Below, one piece after another: positions 1 to 8,894 of a stretch of 64,000 nucleotides of DNA (position 1 is its first letter; each line of letters opens with the position of its first letter). The notes beneath the pieces were generated by a model. It was given only the letters and a program-made list of their open reading frames with translations, had not been told where the DNA came from and did not search any database. Source of the stretch: Gemmatimonadota bacterium (GTDB lineage Bacteria > Gemmatimonadota > Gemmatimonadetes > Longimicrobiales > Gaopeijiaceae). Made by a program: the position numbers and the translations under genes. The stretch covers positions 1 through 64,000 of the forward strand of contig JAOTVA010000003.1 of NCBI GenBank assembly GCA_029863645.1, in the 5' to 3' direction.

Positions 1-40
1 GCGGTACTAGAGTGACCGTCTGCAGCAGGGAGGTGGGTCC

Positions 41-1222
41 ATGTTCTTCCCGACTTCGCACGCCTGGACTCACGACGAGACGCTCGGTGAGCACATGGAG
101 CGCCGCGGCGTGAGCCGGCGTGACTTCCTCAAGTTCTGCGGCCAAATCTCCGTCATGCTCGGGCTCAGCGAAGCGCTGGTGCCGCGGGTGGCGGCAGCGC
201 TGCAGAACCTCCGACGCCCCTCCGTAGTCTGGCTACAGCTACAGGAGTGTACCGGATGCGTGGAGAGCGTTCTCCGGTCGTCGGATCCGACGATCGGCGA
301 TCTCGTTCTCGACCTGGTTTCGCTCGACTACCAGCACACGCTGATGGCGGCCGCCGGAGACGCCGCCGAGGCGGCTCTACAGGCTTCGATGGAGGAGAAC
401 TACGGCGAGTACATCCTCTTGGTTACCGGATCGGTCCCGTTGGAGGAGAACGGGATCTACCTGACCATCGGAGGACGGACAGGCCGCGAGATCCTCGAGG
501 AAGCGGCAGCGGGGGCGGCGGCGGTCATCGCGATCGGAGCCTGCGCGCACTTCGGCTCCGTTCAGGCCGCACGGCCGAATCCCACCGGCGCAGTGGGCGT
601 GGCCGAAATCGTGAGGGACAAGCCGGTCGTGACGATCGCCGGGTGCCCGCCGATCGCCGACGTGGTTACGGCGACGATCGTCCACTACCTGACCTTCAAT
701 CGGTTGCCCGCCATGGACGGCGAGGGGCGGCCGCTCTTCGCCTACGGCGCGCGGATCCATGATCAGTGTCCGCGCAGGGCCCACTTCGACGCCGGCCAGT
801 ACGTGCAGCGCTTCGACGACGAAGCTGCCCGCCTCGGCTGGTGCCTCTATGAGGTCGGCTGCAAGGGTCCCGCGACGTTCTCGCCGTGCCCGATCCTCCA
901 GTGGAACGACCACACCGACTGGCCGATCGGCGCCGGACACCCGTGCCTCGGGTGCACAGAGCGCTTCTTCTGGGACACGATGACGCCGTTCTACGAGCGC
1001 CTGCCGAACGTGGCGGGCTTCGGCGTCGAGCGAAACGCCGATCTCATCGGCGCGGCCCTCGCGGTCGGCACGGCCGCAGGTGTCGGAGCGCACGCCGTCG
1101 CGACGGGAATCCATCGAGCTCGCGAACGCAAGAAGGGGATTCCACTCCCGGTGGTCCCGGATCCGGGCACCGGCCCCGCTCCAGTCTCGCCGGGCTCCGG
1201 CAAGGAGGGATCCGATGGCTAG
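41..1222 (+). CDS. hupS: [NiFe] uptake hydrogenase small subunit, Tat-exported
   Basis: Electron-transfer subunit that passes electrons from H2 oxidation through three Fe-S clusters to cytochrome b. The N-terminus carries a twin-arginine motif (SRRDFLK, residues 25-31). Proximal-cluster ligands are C70, C73, C168 and C202. H240, C243, C268 and C274 fit the distal cluster, and C283, C302 and C305 fit the medial cluster. The two extra cysteines of oxygen-tolerant group 1d enzymes are absent (G72 and S173 occupy those places). A hydrophobic helix near residues 333-357 is a likely C-terminal membrane anchor. GGGAGGTGGG precedes the ATG. The gene overlaps the large-subunit gene by 8 bases. At 393 aa the length is usual for the family. 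Confidence 0.95.
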   Translation: MFFPTSHAWTHDETLGEHMERRGVSRRDFLKFCGQISVMLGLSEALVPRVAAALQNLRRPSVVWLQLQECTGCVESVLRSSDPTIGDLVLDLVSLDYQHTLMAAAGDAAEAALQASMEENYGEYILLVTGSVPLEENGIYLTIGGRTGREILEEAAAGAAAVIAIGACAHFGSVQAARPNPTGAVGVAEIVRDKPVVTIAGCPPIADVVTATIVHYLTFNRLPAMDGEGRPLFAYGARIHDQCPRRAHFDAGQYVQRFDDEAARLGWCLYEVGCKGPATFSPCPILQWNDHTDWPIGAGHPCLGCTERFFWDTMTPFYERLPNVAGFGVERNADLIGAALAVGTAAGVGAHAVATGIHRARERKKGIPLPVVPDPGTGPAPVSPGSGKEGSDG

Positions 1223-2927
1223 AGTCGTCGTAGACCCCATCACGCGGATCGAGGGACATCTGCGCATCGAGGTCCAAGAGGAGAACGGTCGCATCGCCGA
1301 CGCGTGGGCTTCGTCCACGCAGTTCCGTGGCATCGAGACCATTCTCGAAGGCCGGGACCCACGGGATGCCTGGGCCTTCACGCAACGTATCTGCGGCGTG
1401 TGCACCGTCGTGCACGCGCTCGCCTCGTGCCGGGCCGTCGAGGACGCATTGGACATCGAGGTGCCGGCGGCGGGCGGGCTGATCCGCAACCTCGTCCACG
1501 GAATGCAGACCGTGCAGGACCACGTCATCCACTTCTACCACCTACACGCGTTGGACTGGGTCGACGTGGTGAGTGCGCTCTCGGCCGACCCGGCAGCCAC
1601 ATCCAACTTGGCCAGGAGCATCTCACCCTGGCCGAACAACTCCGCGACCTACTTCGCCGAGATCCAAACGCGGGTGCGACGGTTCGTGGAGTCCGGCCAA
1701 CTCGGAATCTTCACCAACGGATACTGGGGCCATCCAGCGTACAAGCTGCCGCCCGAGGCGAACCTCATGGCGGTGGCGCACTATCTCGAGGCCCTCGACT
1801 GGCAGCGCGACGTCATTCGCGTGCACACGATCTTCGGCGGAAAGAACCCGCACCCGAACTTCCTCGTGGGTGGCATGGCTTCCGCGATCAACCTCGACGA
1901 CACGGGGACGATCAATGCGGAGAGCTTCACCAAGATCCAGGGGATGATTCAGCGGGCCCGTCGCTTCGTCGACGAGGTATACTGGCCGGATCTGCTGGCC
2001 ATCGCGTCGTTCTATCCAGAGTGGGCTTCGATCGGCGGCGGCGTGTCCAACTACATGTCCGTGGGCGAGTTCCCGAACAACGGTCAGTGGCGCGACACCG
2101 ACTCCATGTACTTCCCGAGGGGCGTGATCTTCGACCGCAACCTCTCCGAGGTGCTGCCCTACGACCACGAGCAGGTGCGGGAGTACATCACCAGCTCCTG
2201 GTACGAGTACGAGGGGGGCGACGACGTCGCGCTGCACCCGTGGGAGGGCGAGACCACCCCGCGTTACACAGGCCCGCAGCCTCCGTGGACGTACCTCCAG
2301 GACTTCGACAAGTACACCTGGATGAAGGCGCCGCGGTACCAGGACCGGCCCATGGAGGTCGGCCCGTTGGCCCGGGCGCTCGTCGCGTATGCCTCAGGCC
2401 ATGAAGACGTACAGGAGGTCGTCAACGACGCCCTGGGCCGGCTAGGCGTGGGGCCGGAGGCGCTCTTCTCGACACTGGGGCGCACCGCGGCTCGCGGCGT
2501 TGAGACAGTACTCTTGGCGCGGAAACTGGAGGACTGGTTCAACGCGTTGCTCACTCGCGTTCGCGCGGGTGAGACGACGACCTTCAACGGTGACCGTTGG
2601 GAGCCCTCGACGTGGCCCGCGTCGGCCCGGGGTTACGGCTTCCTGGAAGCGGCTCGAGGGTCACTCGGCCACTGGGTCCAGATCGAGAACGGCGCCATCC
2701 GGCACTACCAGTGCGTCGTGCCGAGCACCTGGAATTGCTCGCCGCGCGATGCGCAGGGGGTCAACGGCCCGTACGAGGCTGCGCTGATGGACAACCACCC
2801 CCTGGTGGATCCGGCGCGACCCATCGAGCTCCTCAGGACCATCCACTCCTTCGACCCGTGCATGGCCTGCGGAGTCCACGTGCTGGACTCGGAAGGACGG
2901 GAGGTCGTGCAGGTGAGGGTGCAGTGA
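1215..2927 (+). CDS. hupL: [NiFe] uptake hydrogenase large subunit
   Basis: Catalytic subunit that binds the NiFe(CN)2CO centre and splits H2 at the outer face of the membrane. The N-terminal motif RIEGHL, the first Ni-binding motif RICGVCTVVH and the C-terminal DPCMACGVH are all present. The 15 residues after the final His (starting VLD) are the tail expected to be cut off by the HupD protease. The ATG at 1215 was chosen because AAGGAGG lies just upstream and the protein then starts MARVVVDPITRIEGH, the usual family start; an upstream in-frame extension lies inside the small-subunit gene. The length is 570 aa. Export would be by piggy-back on the Tat signal of the small subunit. Stop and next start overlap as ATGA. 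Confidence 0.95.
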   Translation: MARVVVDPITRIEGHLRIEVQEENGRIADAWASSTQFRGIETILEGRDPRDAWAFTQRICGVCTVVHALASCRAVEDALDIEVPAAGGLIRNLVHGMQTVQDHVIHFYHLHALDWVDVVSALSADPAATSNLARSISPWPNNSATYFAEIQTRVRRFVESGQLGIFTNGYWGHPAYKLPPEANLMAVAHYLEALDWQRDVIRVHTIFGGKNPHPNFLVGGMASAINLDDTGTINAESFTKIQGMIQRARRFVDEVYWPDLLAIASFYPEWASIGGGVSNYMSVGEFPNNGQWRDTDSMYFPRGVIFDRNLSEVLPYDHEQVREYITSSWYEYEGGDDVALHPWEGETTPRYTGPQPPWTYLQDFDKYTWMKAPRYQDRPMEVGPLARALVAYASGHEDVQEVVNDALGRLGVGPEALFSTLGRTAARGVETVLLARKLEDWFNALLTRVRAGETTTFNGDRWEPSTWPASARGYGFLEAARGSLGHWVQIENGAIRHYQCVVPSTWNCSPRDAQGVNGPYEAALMDNHPLVDPARPIELLRTIHSFDPCMACGVHVLDSEGREVVQVRVQ

Positions 2928-3655
2928 TGAGCGTCTCGACCGTGACTCGACAGGAGAGCCTCAGCAGGGACGCGCCGGTCCGGTACAAGAGGGTCTACCT
3001 CTGGCACTGGCCGATCCGCGCCATGCACTGGATCGCCGCGGCGTCCGTGCTCACGCTTATCGTGACCGGCTTCTACATCGGAGGCCCGTACTTCATGACG
3101 TCCGGCTCGGCCACGGATCACTTCCTCATGGGTCGCGTGCGCTTCGTGCACTTCACGGCGGCCGGAGTGCTCGTGGCTACGGCCATCCTGCGCACTTACT
3201 GGCTCTTCATGGGCAACAAGTTCGAGCGCTGGAGAGCGCTCTTCCCCTTCCACGTGCGGGACTGGGTGAACATGTGGCGCGTCGTCCGCGCGTACATGTT
3301 CGTGAAGCCCCACGAGGCCCCCCAGTACATGGGGCACAATCCGATCCAGCAGCTCTCGTACACGGGCATCTACACCCTGGCGCTGTTGCAGGCGGTGACC
3401 GGGTTCTATCTGTACGGCCTCGCCAACACGGGCGGGTTCTTCTTCATGCTGTTCGGCTGGGTCGGCCCGCTCCTCGGAGGAGCGCAGGTCGCGCGCTTCG
3501 TGCACCACGTGCTCGTGTGGTTCTGGCTGATCTTCCTTCCGGTGCACGTCTATCTGACCATTCGCGCGGACGTGCTCCACAAGGAGAGCAGGGTCTCGTC
3601 GATCATCAGCGGGGAGCGCTACGTCCGGGCGGACGTGGACTTCGTCGATGATTGA
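2927..3655 (+). CDS. hupC: Hydrogenase cytochrome b subunit (HupC/HyaC type)
   Basis: Di-heme membrane cytochrome b of 242 aa that should anchor the hydrogenase and pass electrons to quinone. It has about four hydrophobic segments with histidines at WHWPIRAMHW near the N-terminus, FVHF, and FVHHVLVWFW and PVHVYLT near the C-terminus, matching heme-ligand positions of the Ni/Fe-hydrogenase b-type cytochrome family. The ATG at 2927 overlaps the large-subunit stop (ATGA), so translation is probably coupled. Its presence directly after the structural genes argues for a membrane-bound respiratory uptake enzyme and against a soluble hydrogenase. Confidence 0.92.
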   Translation: MSVSTVTRQESLSRDAPVRYKRVYLWHWPIRAMHWIAAASVLTLIVTGFYIGGPYFMTSGSATDHFLMGRVRFVHFTAAGVLVATAILRTYWLFMGNKFERWRALFPFHVRDWVNMWRVVRAYMFVKPHEAPQYMGHNPIQQLSYTGIYTLALLQAVTGFYLYGLANTGGFFFMLFGWVGPLLGGAQVARFVHHVLVWFWLIFLPVHVYLTIRADVLHKESRVSSIISGERYVRADVDFVDD

Positions 3656-4175
3656 CGGAGACACCGTGGTGCTCGGCGTGGGGAGTCCGCTCATGGGCGA
3701 CGACGGCCTCGGAGTTGAGGTCGTCGAGATGCTGCGCGAGCGCTGGACCCACGACCCCGACCTGGTCTTCCTGGACGGTGGCACCTGGGGCATGCGCGTC
3801 CTCCCCTACATCGAGGGCGCGCGCCGTCTCCTGGTGCTTGATGTCATCAGGGACGACCGGGCTCCCGGCGAAGTCATCCGTCTGGAGCGGGACGAGCTAC
3901 CCCGGCATCTGAGGCAGAAGCTCTCTCCTCATCAGATCGACCTGGCAGAGGTCCTCGCCCTCGCCGAGCTGCGGGGGACCTTCCCGGAGCAGGCGGTCGC
4001 GCTCGGGATCGAGCCCGACCGGGTCGAGCTCCACGACGGGCTGTCGGCCAAGGTCCAGGCGGCGGTCCCCGACTTGATCGAACAGGTACGCGCGCAGCTC
4101 ACTGCCTGGGGTCACTCCCTCGAGCCGAACGTCACCGCGTCGGAGGCCCCGAAAGGGGCGCATACCGATGCATGA
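3648..4175 (+). CDS. hupD: Hydrogenase maturation endopeptidase
   Basis: HupD/HyaD-family protease (175 aa) that removes the C-terminal tail of the large subunit after nickel insertion. The glycine-rich start GVGSPLMGDDGLG matches the family motif, with Ser at the usual Asn. By position, D19, D65 and H95 are the likely nickel-sensing ligands (equivalent to E16, D62 and H93 of HybD). It overlaps the cytochrome b gene by 8 bases and hypA by 8 bases. Only one protease gene is present, consistent with a single hydrogenase in this operon. Confidence 0.92.
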   Translation: MIDGDTVVLGVGSPLMGDDGLGVEVVEMLRERWTHDPDLVFLDGGTWGMRVLPYIEGARRLLVLDVIRDDRAPGEVIRLERDELPRHLRQKLSPHQIDLAEVLALAELRGTFPEQAVALGIEPDRVELHDGLSAKVQAAVPDLIEQVRAQLTAWGHSLEPNVTASEAPKGAHTDA

Positions 4176-4428
4176 GATGAGCGTCGCCATGGAGATCTGC
4201 CGGATCGCCGAAGACCAGGTCGGCCTCGACGCGCTCTGCCATGTGCGCGAGATCGGCGTGGTCGTGGGACGCACATCCGGCGTAGAGCCGGAAAGCCTTC
4301 GCTTCTGTCTCGAGGCGCTGCTGGCCAATGAGCCCTTCCGAGGGGCCCGGCCGACCCTCGAGCTCACGTCTGGAGACGACCTTCGGGTCCACTATCTGGA
4401 GATCGACGATGACCGTCCGCCGCATTGA
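4168..4428 (+). CDS. hypA: HypA-like nickel chaperone lacking the zinc ribbon
   Basis: An 86-aa protein that begins MHEMSVAMEICRIAE, so the nickel-binding His2 of HypA is kept, and continues with the typical VEPESLRFC helix. In ordinary HypA (about 113-118 aa) a zinc ribbon with two CxxC pairs follows. Here the sequence jumps from GARPTLEL straight to GDDLRVHYLEID, the usual C-terminal strand, so the whole zinc loop is missing while both flanks are intact. No CxxC pair remains. Reading frame and overlaps with hupD (8 bases) and hypB (20 bases) are clean, so this looks like a real short form and not a decayed gene. It may still deliver Ni in a zinc-independent way. Confidence 0.85.
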   Translation: MHEMSVAMEICRIAEDQVGLDALCHVREIGVVVGRTSGVEPESLRFCLEALLANEPFRGARPTLELTSGDDLRVHYLEIDDDRPPH

Positions 4429-5083
4429 GGTCCGGGAGCGCGTCATGGAACGCAACGACGCCTTGGCGCGGGACGTTCGCGCGCGCCTCACCGGGATCGG
4501 AGTACCCGCGTTCAACCTCGTCTCCTCACCCGGATCGGGTAAGACGCTCCTGCTGGAGCGTACGCTCCAGGACCTGAACGGCGAGATGCGCATCGCCATC
4601 ATCACAGGGGATGTCCAAACGCAGAACGATGCCGATCGCATTGCGCAGTGGACGGACAACCTCGTACAGGCAGTCGTCACGGGCGGCGCGTGTCACCTCG
4701 ACGCGCGTCAGGTGACACAGGCGCTCGAGGCGCTCGAGCTGAGCACTCTCGATCTCCTCTTTATCGAGAACGTCGGCAACCTGGTGTGCCCTGCGAGCTG
4801 GGACTTGGGAGAGACGGCCAAGATCGTCCTGTTCTCCGTGACGGAGGGCGAGGACAAGCCGGTCAAGTATCCGAAGATGTTCCAGCAAGCCAGGTACGTG
4901 GTCATCAACAAGACGGACCTGCTTCCCCACCTCTCGTTCGACGTCGACTTGGCGAAGGCTTACGCCCGCGAAGTGAACCCCGACCTCGAGTTCTTCGAGA
5001 CTTCGGCGCTCACGGGATCAGGCATGGAGGCTTGGTACGATTTCTTGCGGGCTCAGGCCCGACGTCCGATTGGGGTGACCTGA
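4409..5083 (+). CDS. hypB: Hydrogenase nickel-insertion GTPase HypB
   Basis: SIMIBI-class GTPase of 224 aa that drives Ni insertion with HypA. The P-loop SSPGSGKT is present, followed by GDVQTQNDADR, the metal-binding GGACHLDA, ENVGNLVCPA (G3 region) and NKTDLLPH (G4). The N-terminal CxxCGC high-affinity Ni site and any His-rich stretch are absent, so this is the minimal type. The ATG at 4409 gives the family-like start MTVRRIEVRERVMERND; earlier in-frame codons lie deep in hypA. The next gene starts 2 bases after its stop. Confidence 0.93.
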   Translation: MTVRRIEVRERVMERNDALARDVRARLTGIGVPAFNLVSSPGSGKTLLLERTLQDLNGEMRIAIITGDVQTQNDADRIAQWTDNLVQAVVTGGACHLDARQVTQALEALELSTLDLLFIENVGNLVCPASWDLGETAKIVLFSVTEGEDKPVKYPKMFQQARYVVINKTDLLPHLSFDVDLAKAYAREVNPDLEFFETSALTGSGMEAWYDFLRAQARRPIGVT

Positions 5084-5085
5084 CC

Positions 5086-7485
5086 ATGATCTCGGTCCCG
5101 GCCAGCGCCCCGTACCTCCCGACGACGCGTGCCATCGCCGGTGCGCGGTTCGATCAATCGCTACGTGCGATCGGGTCGGGGGCGCGCCCCACAGTGCCGG
5201 CTGAGCGAGTGAGAGCGGTCGAGATCGGCATGCAGGGCGTGGTGCAAGGTGTCGGATTCCGGCCCTTCGTCCACCGCCTCGCCATCCGGCACGGCGTGGA
5301 TGGCTGGGTGCGGAACGAGTCGGGCGCGGTTCGGGTGATCGCGCAGGCAGCCCCCGCCGAAATCGAAGGGTTCTTGAAGGGCCTAAGGACTGAGCTGCCG
5401 CCCCTGGCGAGGATCGACGCGTTTGAAGTGAGGGAGTCGGAGCCGGTCCTGCTCGAGGGCTTCCGGATCGTCGCGAGTGACGTCACACCGGTCGGGCGGC
5501 TTCCCGTCTCGCCCGACGTCGCGATCTGCGCTTCATGCGAGCGCGAGCTCTCAGATCCCTCTGACCGACGCTTCAACTACCCGTTCATCACGTGCACGGA
5601 CTGCGGGCCGCGCTTCACCGTGATCGAGGAGATGCCGTACGACCGTGAGCGAAGCACCATGGCTGCCTTCCCTCAGTGCCCCGAGTGCCTGCGCGAGTAT
5701 CTCGATCCCGCCGACCGGCGCTACCACTCCGAGACCAATTCGTGCGCCACCTGCGGTCCGTCGGTCTGGCTAGAATCCGTGGGCGAGGGGAAGCCGGTTC
5801 GAGGCGAAAACGCCATCCATCATGCCGCAGGCCTGTTGTCCGAGGGTCGTATTGTGGCCCTTCGAGGGCTGGGTGGATTCCACCTGGCGGTGGATGCGCG
5901 TTGCGAAGAGGCGGTGCGGCGACTCCGCGCACGGAAAGGGCGCGAGGCCAAACCGTTCGCCGTGATGGTTCGCCGCCTTGCCGACGCCGAACAGCTGGCC
6001 CACGTATCGGAGGCAGACGCGGCGCTCTTGACGTCCCGTGAACGACCAATCGTCGTCATGACGAAGCGGTCAGGCGCTCGTCTCGCGCGCAGCGTATCTC
6101 CCGGCCTCGCCTCCGTCGGCGTGATGCTCGCGTACACGCCGCTGCACCTGCTGCTGAGTGAGGCCTTCGGTGGGCGGCCACTCGTGATGACAAGCGGAAA
6201 CGCCAACGAGGAGCCCATCGCGACCGGCAATGATGAGGCGCGCGTCCGGCTGGCTGGCATTGCCGACGCGTTTCTGTTCCACGATCGAGAAATCGTCGAA
6301 CGTTACGACGACTCGCTCGTGCGTGTGGTGGACGAGCAAGCGGTTTTCCTGCGCCGCTCGCGCGGGTATGCACCGATGCCGCTAGGGCTACCAGTGGCTG
6401 CACCCGAGGCGGTGCTCGCCGTCGGTCCCCACCTCAAGAACACGTTCACGTTGGCGCAGGGGTCCGACGCTTACGTCAGTCAGCACGTGGGAGACCTGGA
6501 GAATCTCGAGACCATCGCGCACTTCCAGCACGCCCTTGCCCGGTTCGAACACCTCTTCAGAATCGAACCGCGGTGGGTCGTGCACGACCTTCATCCTGGC
6601 TACCTCTCTACCCGTCTGGCCGAGGAGTCGGGACTCCCGGAGCTTCCGCCTGTCCAGCACCACCATGCGCACATCGCCGCGGTGTTGGGCGAGCACGCGA
6701 TCACGGATAGGGTCCTCGGGTTGGCGTTCGACGGAACAGGCTACGGCTCCGACGGCCACGTATGGGGCTTCGAGGTTCTGGAGGCTGATCTGCTCGGATT
6801 TGAGCGGCTCGCGCACCTGCGGTACGCGCCACTCCCCGGAGGGGACAAGGCCGCGCGCAGTCCGTGGCGAGCCCTCCTCGGATACGCGTCGCTCGATGAG
6901 GTGTCGGCGCCGTGGGCGAGGATGGCACTCGCCCGCGTGCCCCCGAACGAGTTGGTCGTGGCTCGCCAGCAAGTCCAACGGAGGCTGAATGCCCCGCTCG
7001 CCTCTTCCATGGGTCGGCTCTTCGACGCAGCTGCCGCCGCACTCGGCTTACGTCTCGAGTCAGAGTACGAGGGACAGGCCGCCATGGAGCTGGAGGCGGC
7101 CGCGGGCTCCACTCTCGGCGCGCCCCTCCCGTTCCCACTCATCGAGGCGGACGGCAGGATGCGCCAGCTCGACCCCGTTCCGCTTCTCTCGGCTCTCGCG
7201 ATGGGCATAAGCCGCGGGGAGGACGTGGGCGAGCTCGCGGCCCGGTTTCACGAGACCCTGGCGTCTTCCGTCAGTCGCCTCGCACTCGACTTGTGCCGCG
7301 AGCGCGGGCTGTCCCGGGTCGCGTTGGGCGGCGGCTGCTTCCAGAACGCGCGCCTCTTGTCTTCGATACGACGGCAAGTGACGCAGGCAGGAGTGAAGGT
7401 CCTGACGCCTATCGCGCTGGGACCCAACGATGGGTCGGTGAGCTACGGTCAAGCCGTGGTGGCCGCCGCCCGCATGAACGCCTGA
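5086..7485 (+). CDS. hypF: Carbamoyltransferase HypF
   Basis: Makes the thiocarbamate precursor of the cyanide ligands from carbamoyl phosphate. Domains in order: acylphosphatase (GVVQGVGFRPFVHRLA, about residue 50), two CxxC-x18-CxxC zinc fingers (CASC...CTDC and CPEC...CATC), a YrdC-like domain, and a Kae1-like carbamoyltransferase domain with VQHHHAHIAAV. From the ATG at 5086 the product is 799 aa and has an unusual extension of about 45 residues before the acylphosphatase domain. A GTG at 5209 would remove most of it and is a possible alternative start. The next gene follows after 12 bases. Confidence 0.93.
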   Translation: MISVPASAPYLPTTRAIAGARFDQSLRAIGSGARPTVPAERVRAVEIGMQGVVQGVGFRPFVHRLAIRHGVDGWVRNESGAVRVIAQAAPAEIEGFLKGLRTELPPLARIDAFEVRESEPVLLEGFRIVASDVTPVGRLPVSPDVAICASCERELSDPSDRRFNYPFITCTDCGPRFTVIEEMPYDRERSTMAAFPQCPECLREYLDPADRRYHSETNSCATCGPSVWLESVGEGKPVRGENAIHHAAGLLSEGRIVALRGLGGFHLAVDARCEEAVRRLRARKGREAKPFAVMVRRLADAEQLAHVSEADAALLTSRERPIVVMTKRSGARLARSVSPGLASVGVMLAYTPLHLLLSEAFGGRPLVMTSGNANEEPIATGNDEARVRLAGIADAFLFHDREIVERYDDSLVRVVDEQAVFLRRSRGYAPMPLGLPVAAPEAVLAVGPHLKNTFTLAQGSDAYVSQHVGDLENLETIAHFQHALARFEHLFRIEPRWVVHDLHPGYLSTRLAEESGLPELPPVQHHHAHIAAVLGEHAITDRVLGLAFDGTGYGSDGHVWGFEVLEADLLGFERLAHLRYAPLPGGDKAARSPWRALLGYASLDEVSAPWARMALARVPPNELVVARQQVQRRLNAPLASSMGRLFDAAAAALGLRLESEYEGQAAMELEAAAGSTLGAPLPFPLIEADGRMRQLDPVPLLSALAMGISRGEDVGELAARFHETLASSVSRLALDLCRERGLSRVALGGGCFQNARLLSSIRRQVTQAGVKVLTPIALGPNDGSVSYGQAVVAAARMNA

Positions 7486-7497
7486 AGGAGAATCATC

Positions 7498-7782
7498 ATG
7501 TGCCTCGGAATCCCGGGACGGATCATCGACAGGAGTGACGACGCGGGCCTCGCCGTAGGCACCGTCGACTTCGGAGGCGTGCGGCGCGAGGTCTGCCTCG
7601 CTTATGTCGCCGACGAGGTCAGTGTCGGTGACTACGTGGTGGTCCACGTAGGCTTCGCGATCTCCAAGGTCGACGAGGAGGAGGCCCACCGAACGTTCGA
7701 GGTCCTCCGCGAGATGAGCCAGTTGGAAGAACTGGAGTGGATGGCCGACCTGGCGGACGCCGCCGAAGGGGTGTCGTCATGA
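7498..7782 (+). CDS. hypC: Hydrogenase assembly chaperone HypC
   Basis: Small chaperone (94 aa) that carries the Fe(CN)2CO unit with HypD and holds the large-subunit precursor. It starts MCLGIPGRI, keeping the essential Cys2, and has the typical second half ([21 protein letters not shown]). AAGGAG lies just upstream of the ATG. It overlaps hypD by 4 bases. Confidence 0.94.
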   Translation: MCLGIPGRIIDRSDDAGLAVGTVDFGGVRREVCLAYVADEVSVGDYVVVHVGFAISKVDEEEAHRTFEVLREMSQLEELEWMADLADAAEGVSS

Positions 7783-8894
7783 AGTATCTGAGCGAGTACC
7801 GCGACCCCGCCATGGCCCGGGGGCTGGTCCAGCGCATCCTCGACACGGCCACGAAGCGTTGGACGCTCATGGAGGTGTGCGGCGGCCAAACGCACACCAT
7901 CGTGAAGCAGGGCATCAACGAAGTCCTGTCGAATGCTGTGGAGATGATCCACGGGCCGGGCTGCCCCGTGTGCGTCACGCCCCTCGTACAGATCGACCGT
8001 GCGCTCCACTTGGCCGCCCGACCCGACGTGATCTTCACTTCGTTCGGCGACATGCTGCGGGTGCCGGGGAGCGAGTGCGACCTGCTCCAGGTGAAGGCAC
8101 GCGGCGGGAACGTGCGAATCGTCTACTCGCCGCTCGACGCGGTGGAGATCGCCCGCCGGAACCCGGACAAGGAGGTCGTCTTCTTCGCGGTTGGATTCGA
8201 GACCACGGCCCCCGCCAATGCGATGGCCGTCTGGCGCGCCAGTGAGCTGGGCGTGGAGAATTTCAGTGTCCTCGTGTCGCACGTCACCGTTCCGCCCGCG
8301 ATGGTCGCGATCCTCGAGGATCCGGGCAATCGCGTGCAGGGCTTCTTGGCTGCGGGCCACGTCTGTACGGTCATGGGTTGGGATGAGTACGAGCCCCTCG
8401 CCGCCAAGTACCAGGTTCCGATCGTGGTCACCGGCTTCGAGCCGCTGGACATTCTGGAAGGCATTTGGATGGCCGTCCGCCAGCTCGAGGACGGCAGGCA
8501 CGAGGTCGAGAACCAGTACGTTCGGTCCGTCCGCCGCGAGGGAAATCGTCCTGCTCAGGACCTCGTCTCCCGGGTCTTCCAGGTGGTGGACCGCGGCTGG
8601 CGCGGAATCGGAACGATCCCAGGCAGCGGGCTCGGACTCAGGTCCGAGTTCGCGAGCTTCGACGCGGAGCGGAAGTTCGGCCTGGAGGGCATCTCGGCAG
8701 AGGAGTCAGCCGACTGCCACGCCGGCGACGTGCTCAAAGGCCGGCTCAAGCCGTTCGAGTGCCCGGCCTTCGGCGGCCGTTGCACACCCGAGAGCCCGCT
8801 GGGCGCTCCCATGGTCTCCACCGAGGGAGCGTGCGCGGCGTACTACAACTTCAGTCGTGTTCAAGCGGACGTGCCCGTGGGAGTGGCATCATGA
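7779..8894 (+). CDS. hypD: Hydrogenase Fe-cofactor assembly protein HypD
   Basis: Scaffold on which the Fe(CN)2CO group is built, together with HypC and HypE. Conserved motifs are [29 protein letters not shown] and a C-terminal cluster-binding region with cysteines in [10 protein letters not shown] and GACAAYY. From the ATG at 7779 the product is 371 aa, the usual length. It overlaps hypC and hypE by 4 bases each. Confidence 0.94.
   Translation: MKYLSEYRDPAMARGLVQRILDTATKRWTLMEVCGGQTHTIVKQGINEVLSNAVEMIHGPGCPVCVTPLVQIDRALHLAARPDVIFTSFGDMLRVPGSECDLLQVKARGGNVRIVYSPLDAVEIARRNPDKEVVFFAVGFETTAPANAMAVWRASELGVENFSVLVSHVTVPPAMVAILEDPGNRVQGFLAAGHVCTVMGWDEYEPLAAKYQVPIVVTGFEPLDILEGIWMAVRQLEDGRHEVENQYVRSVRREGNRPAQDLVSRVFQVVDRGWRGIGTIPGSGLGLRSEFASFDAERKFGLEGISAEESADCHAGDVLKGRLKPFECPAFGGRCTPESPLGAPMVSTEGACAAYYNFSRVQADVPVGVAS

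Noticed and set aside
41-1222. Oxygen-tolerant (six-Cys proximal cluster) hydrogenase
   Set aside because: The two supernumerary Cys positions are Gly and Ser.
377-1528. Long minus-strand open frame opposite the hydrogenase genes
   Set aside because: It is a shadow of the high-GC plus-strand genes, has no protein-like pattern and spans two real genes.
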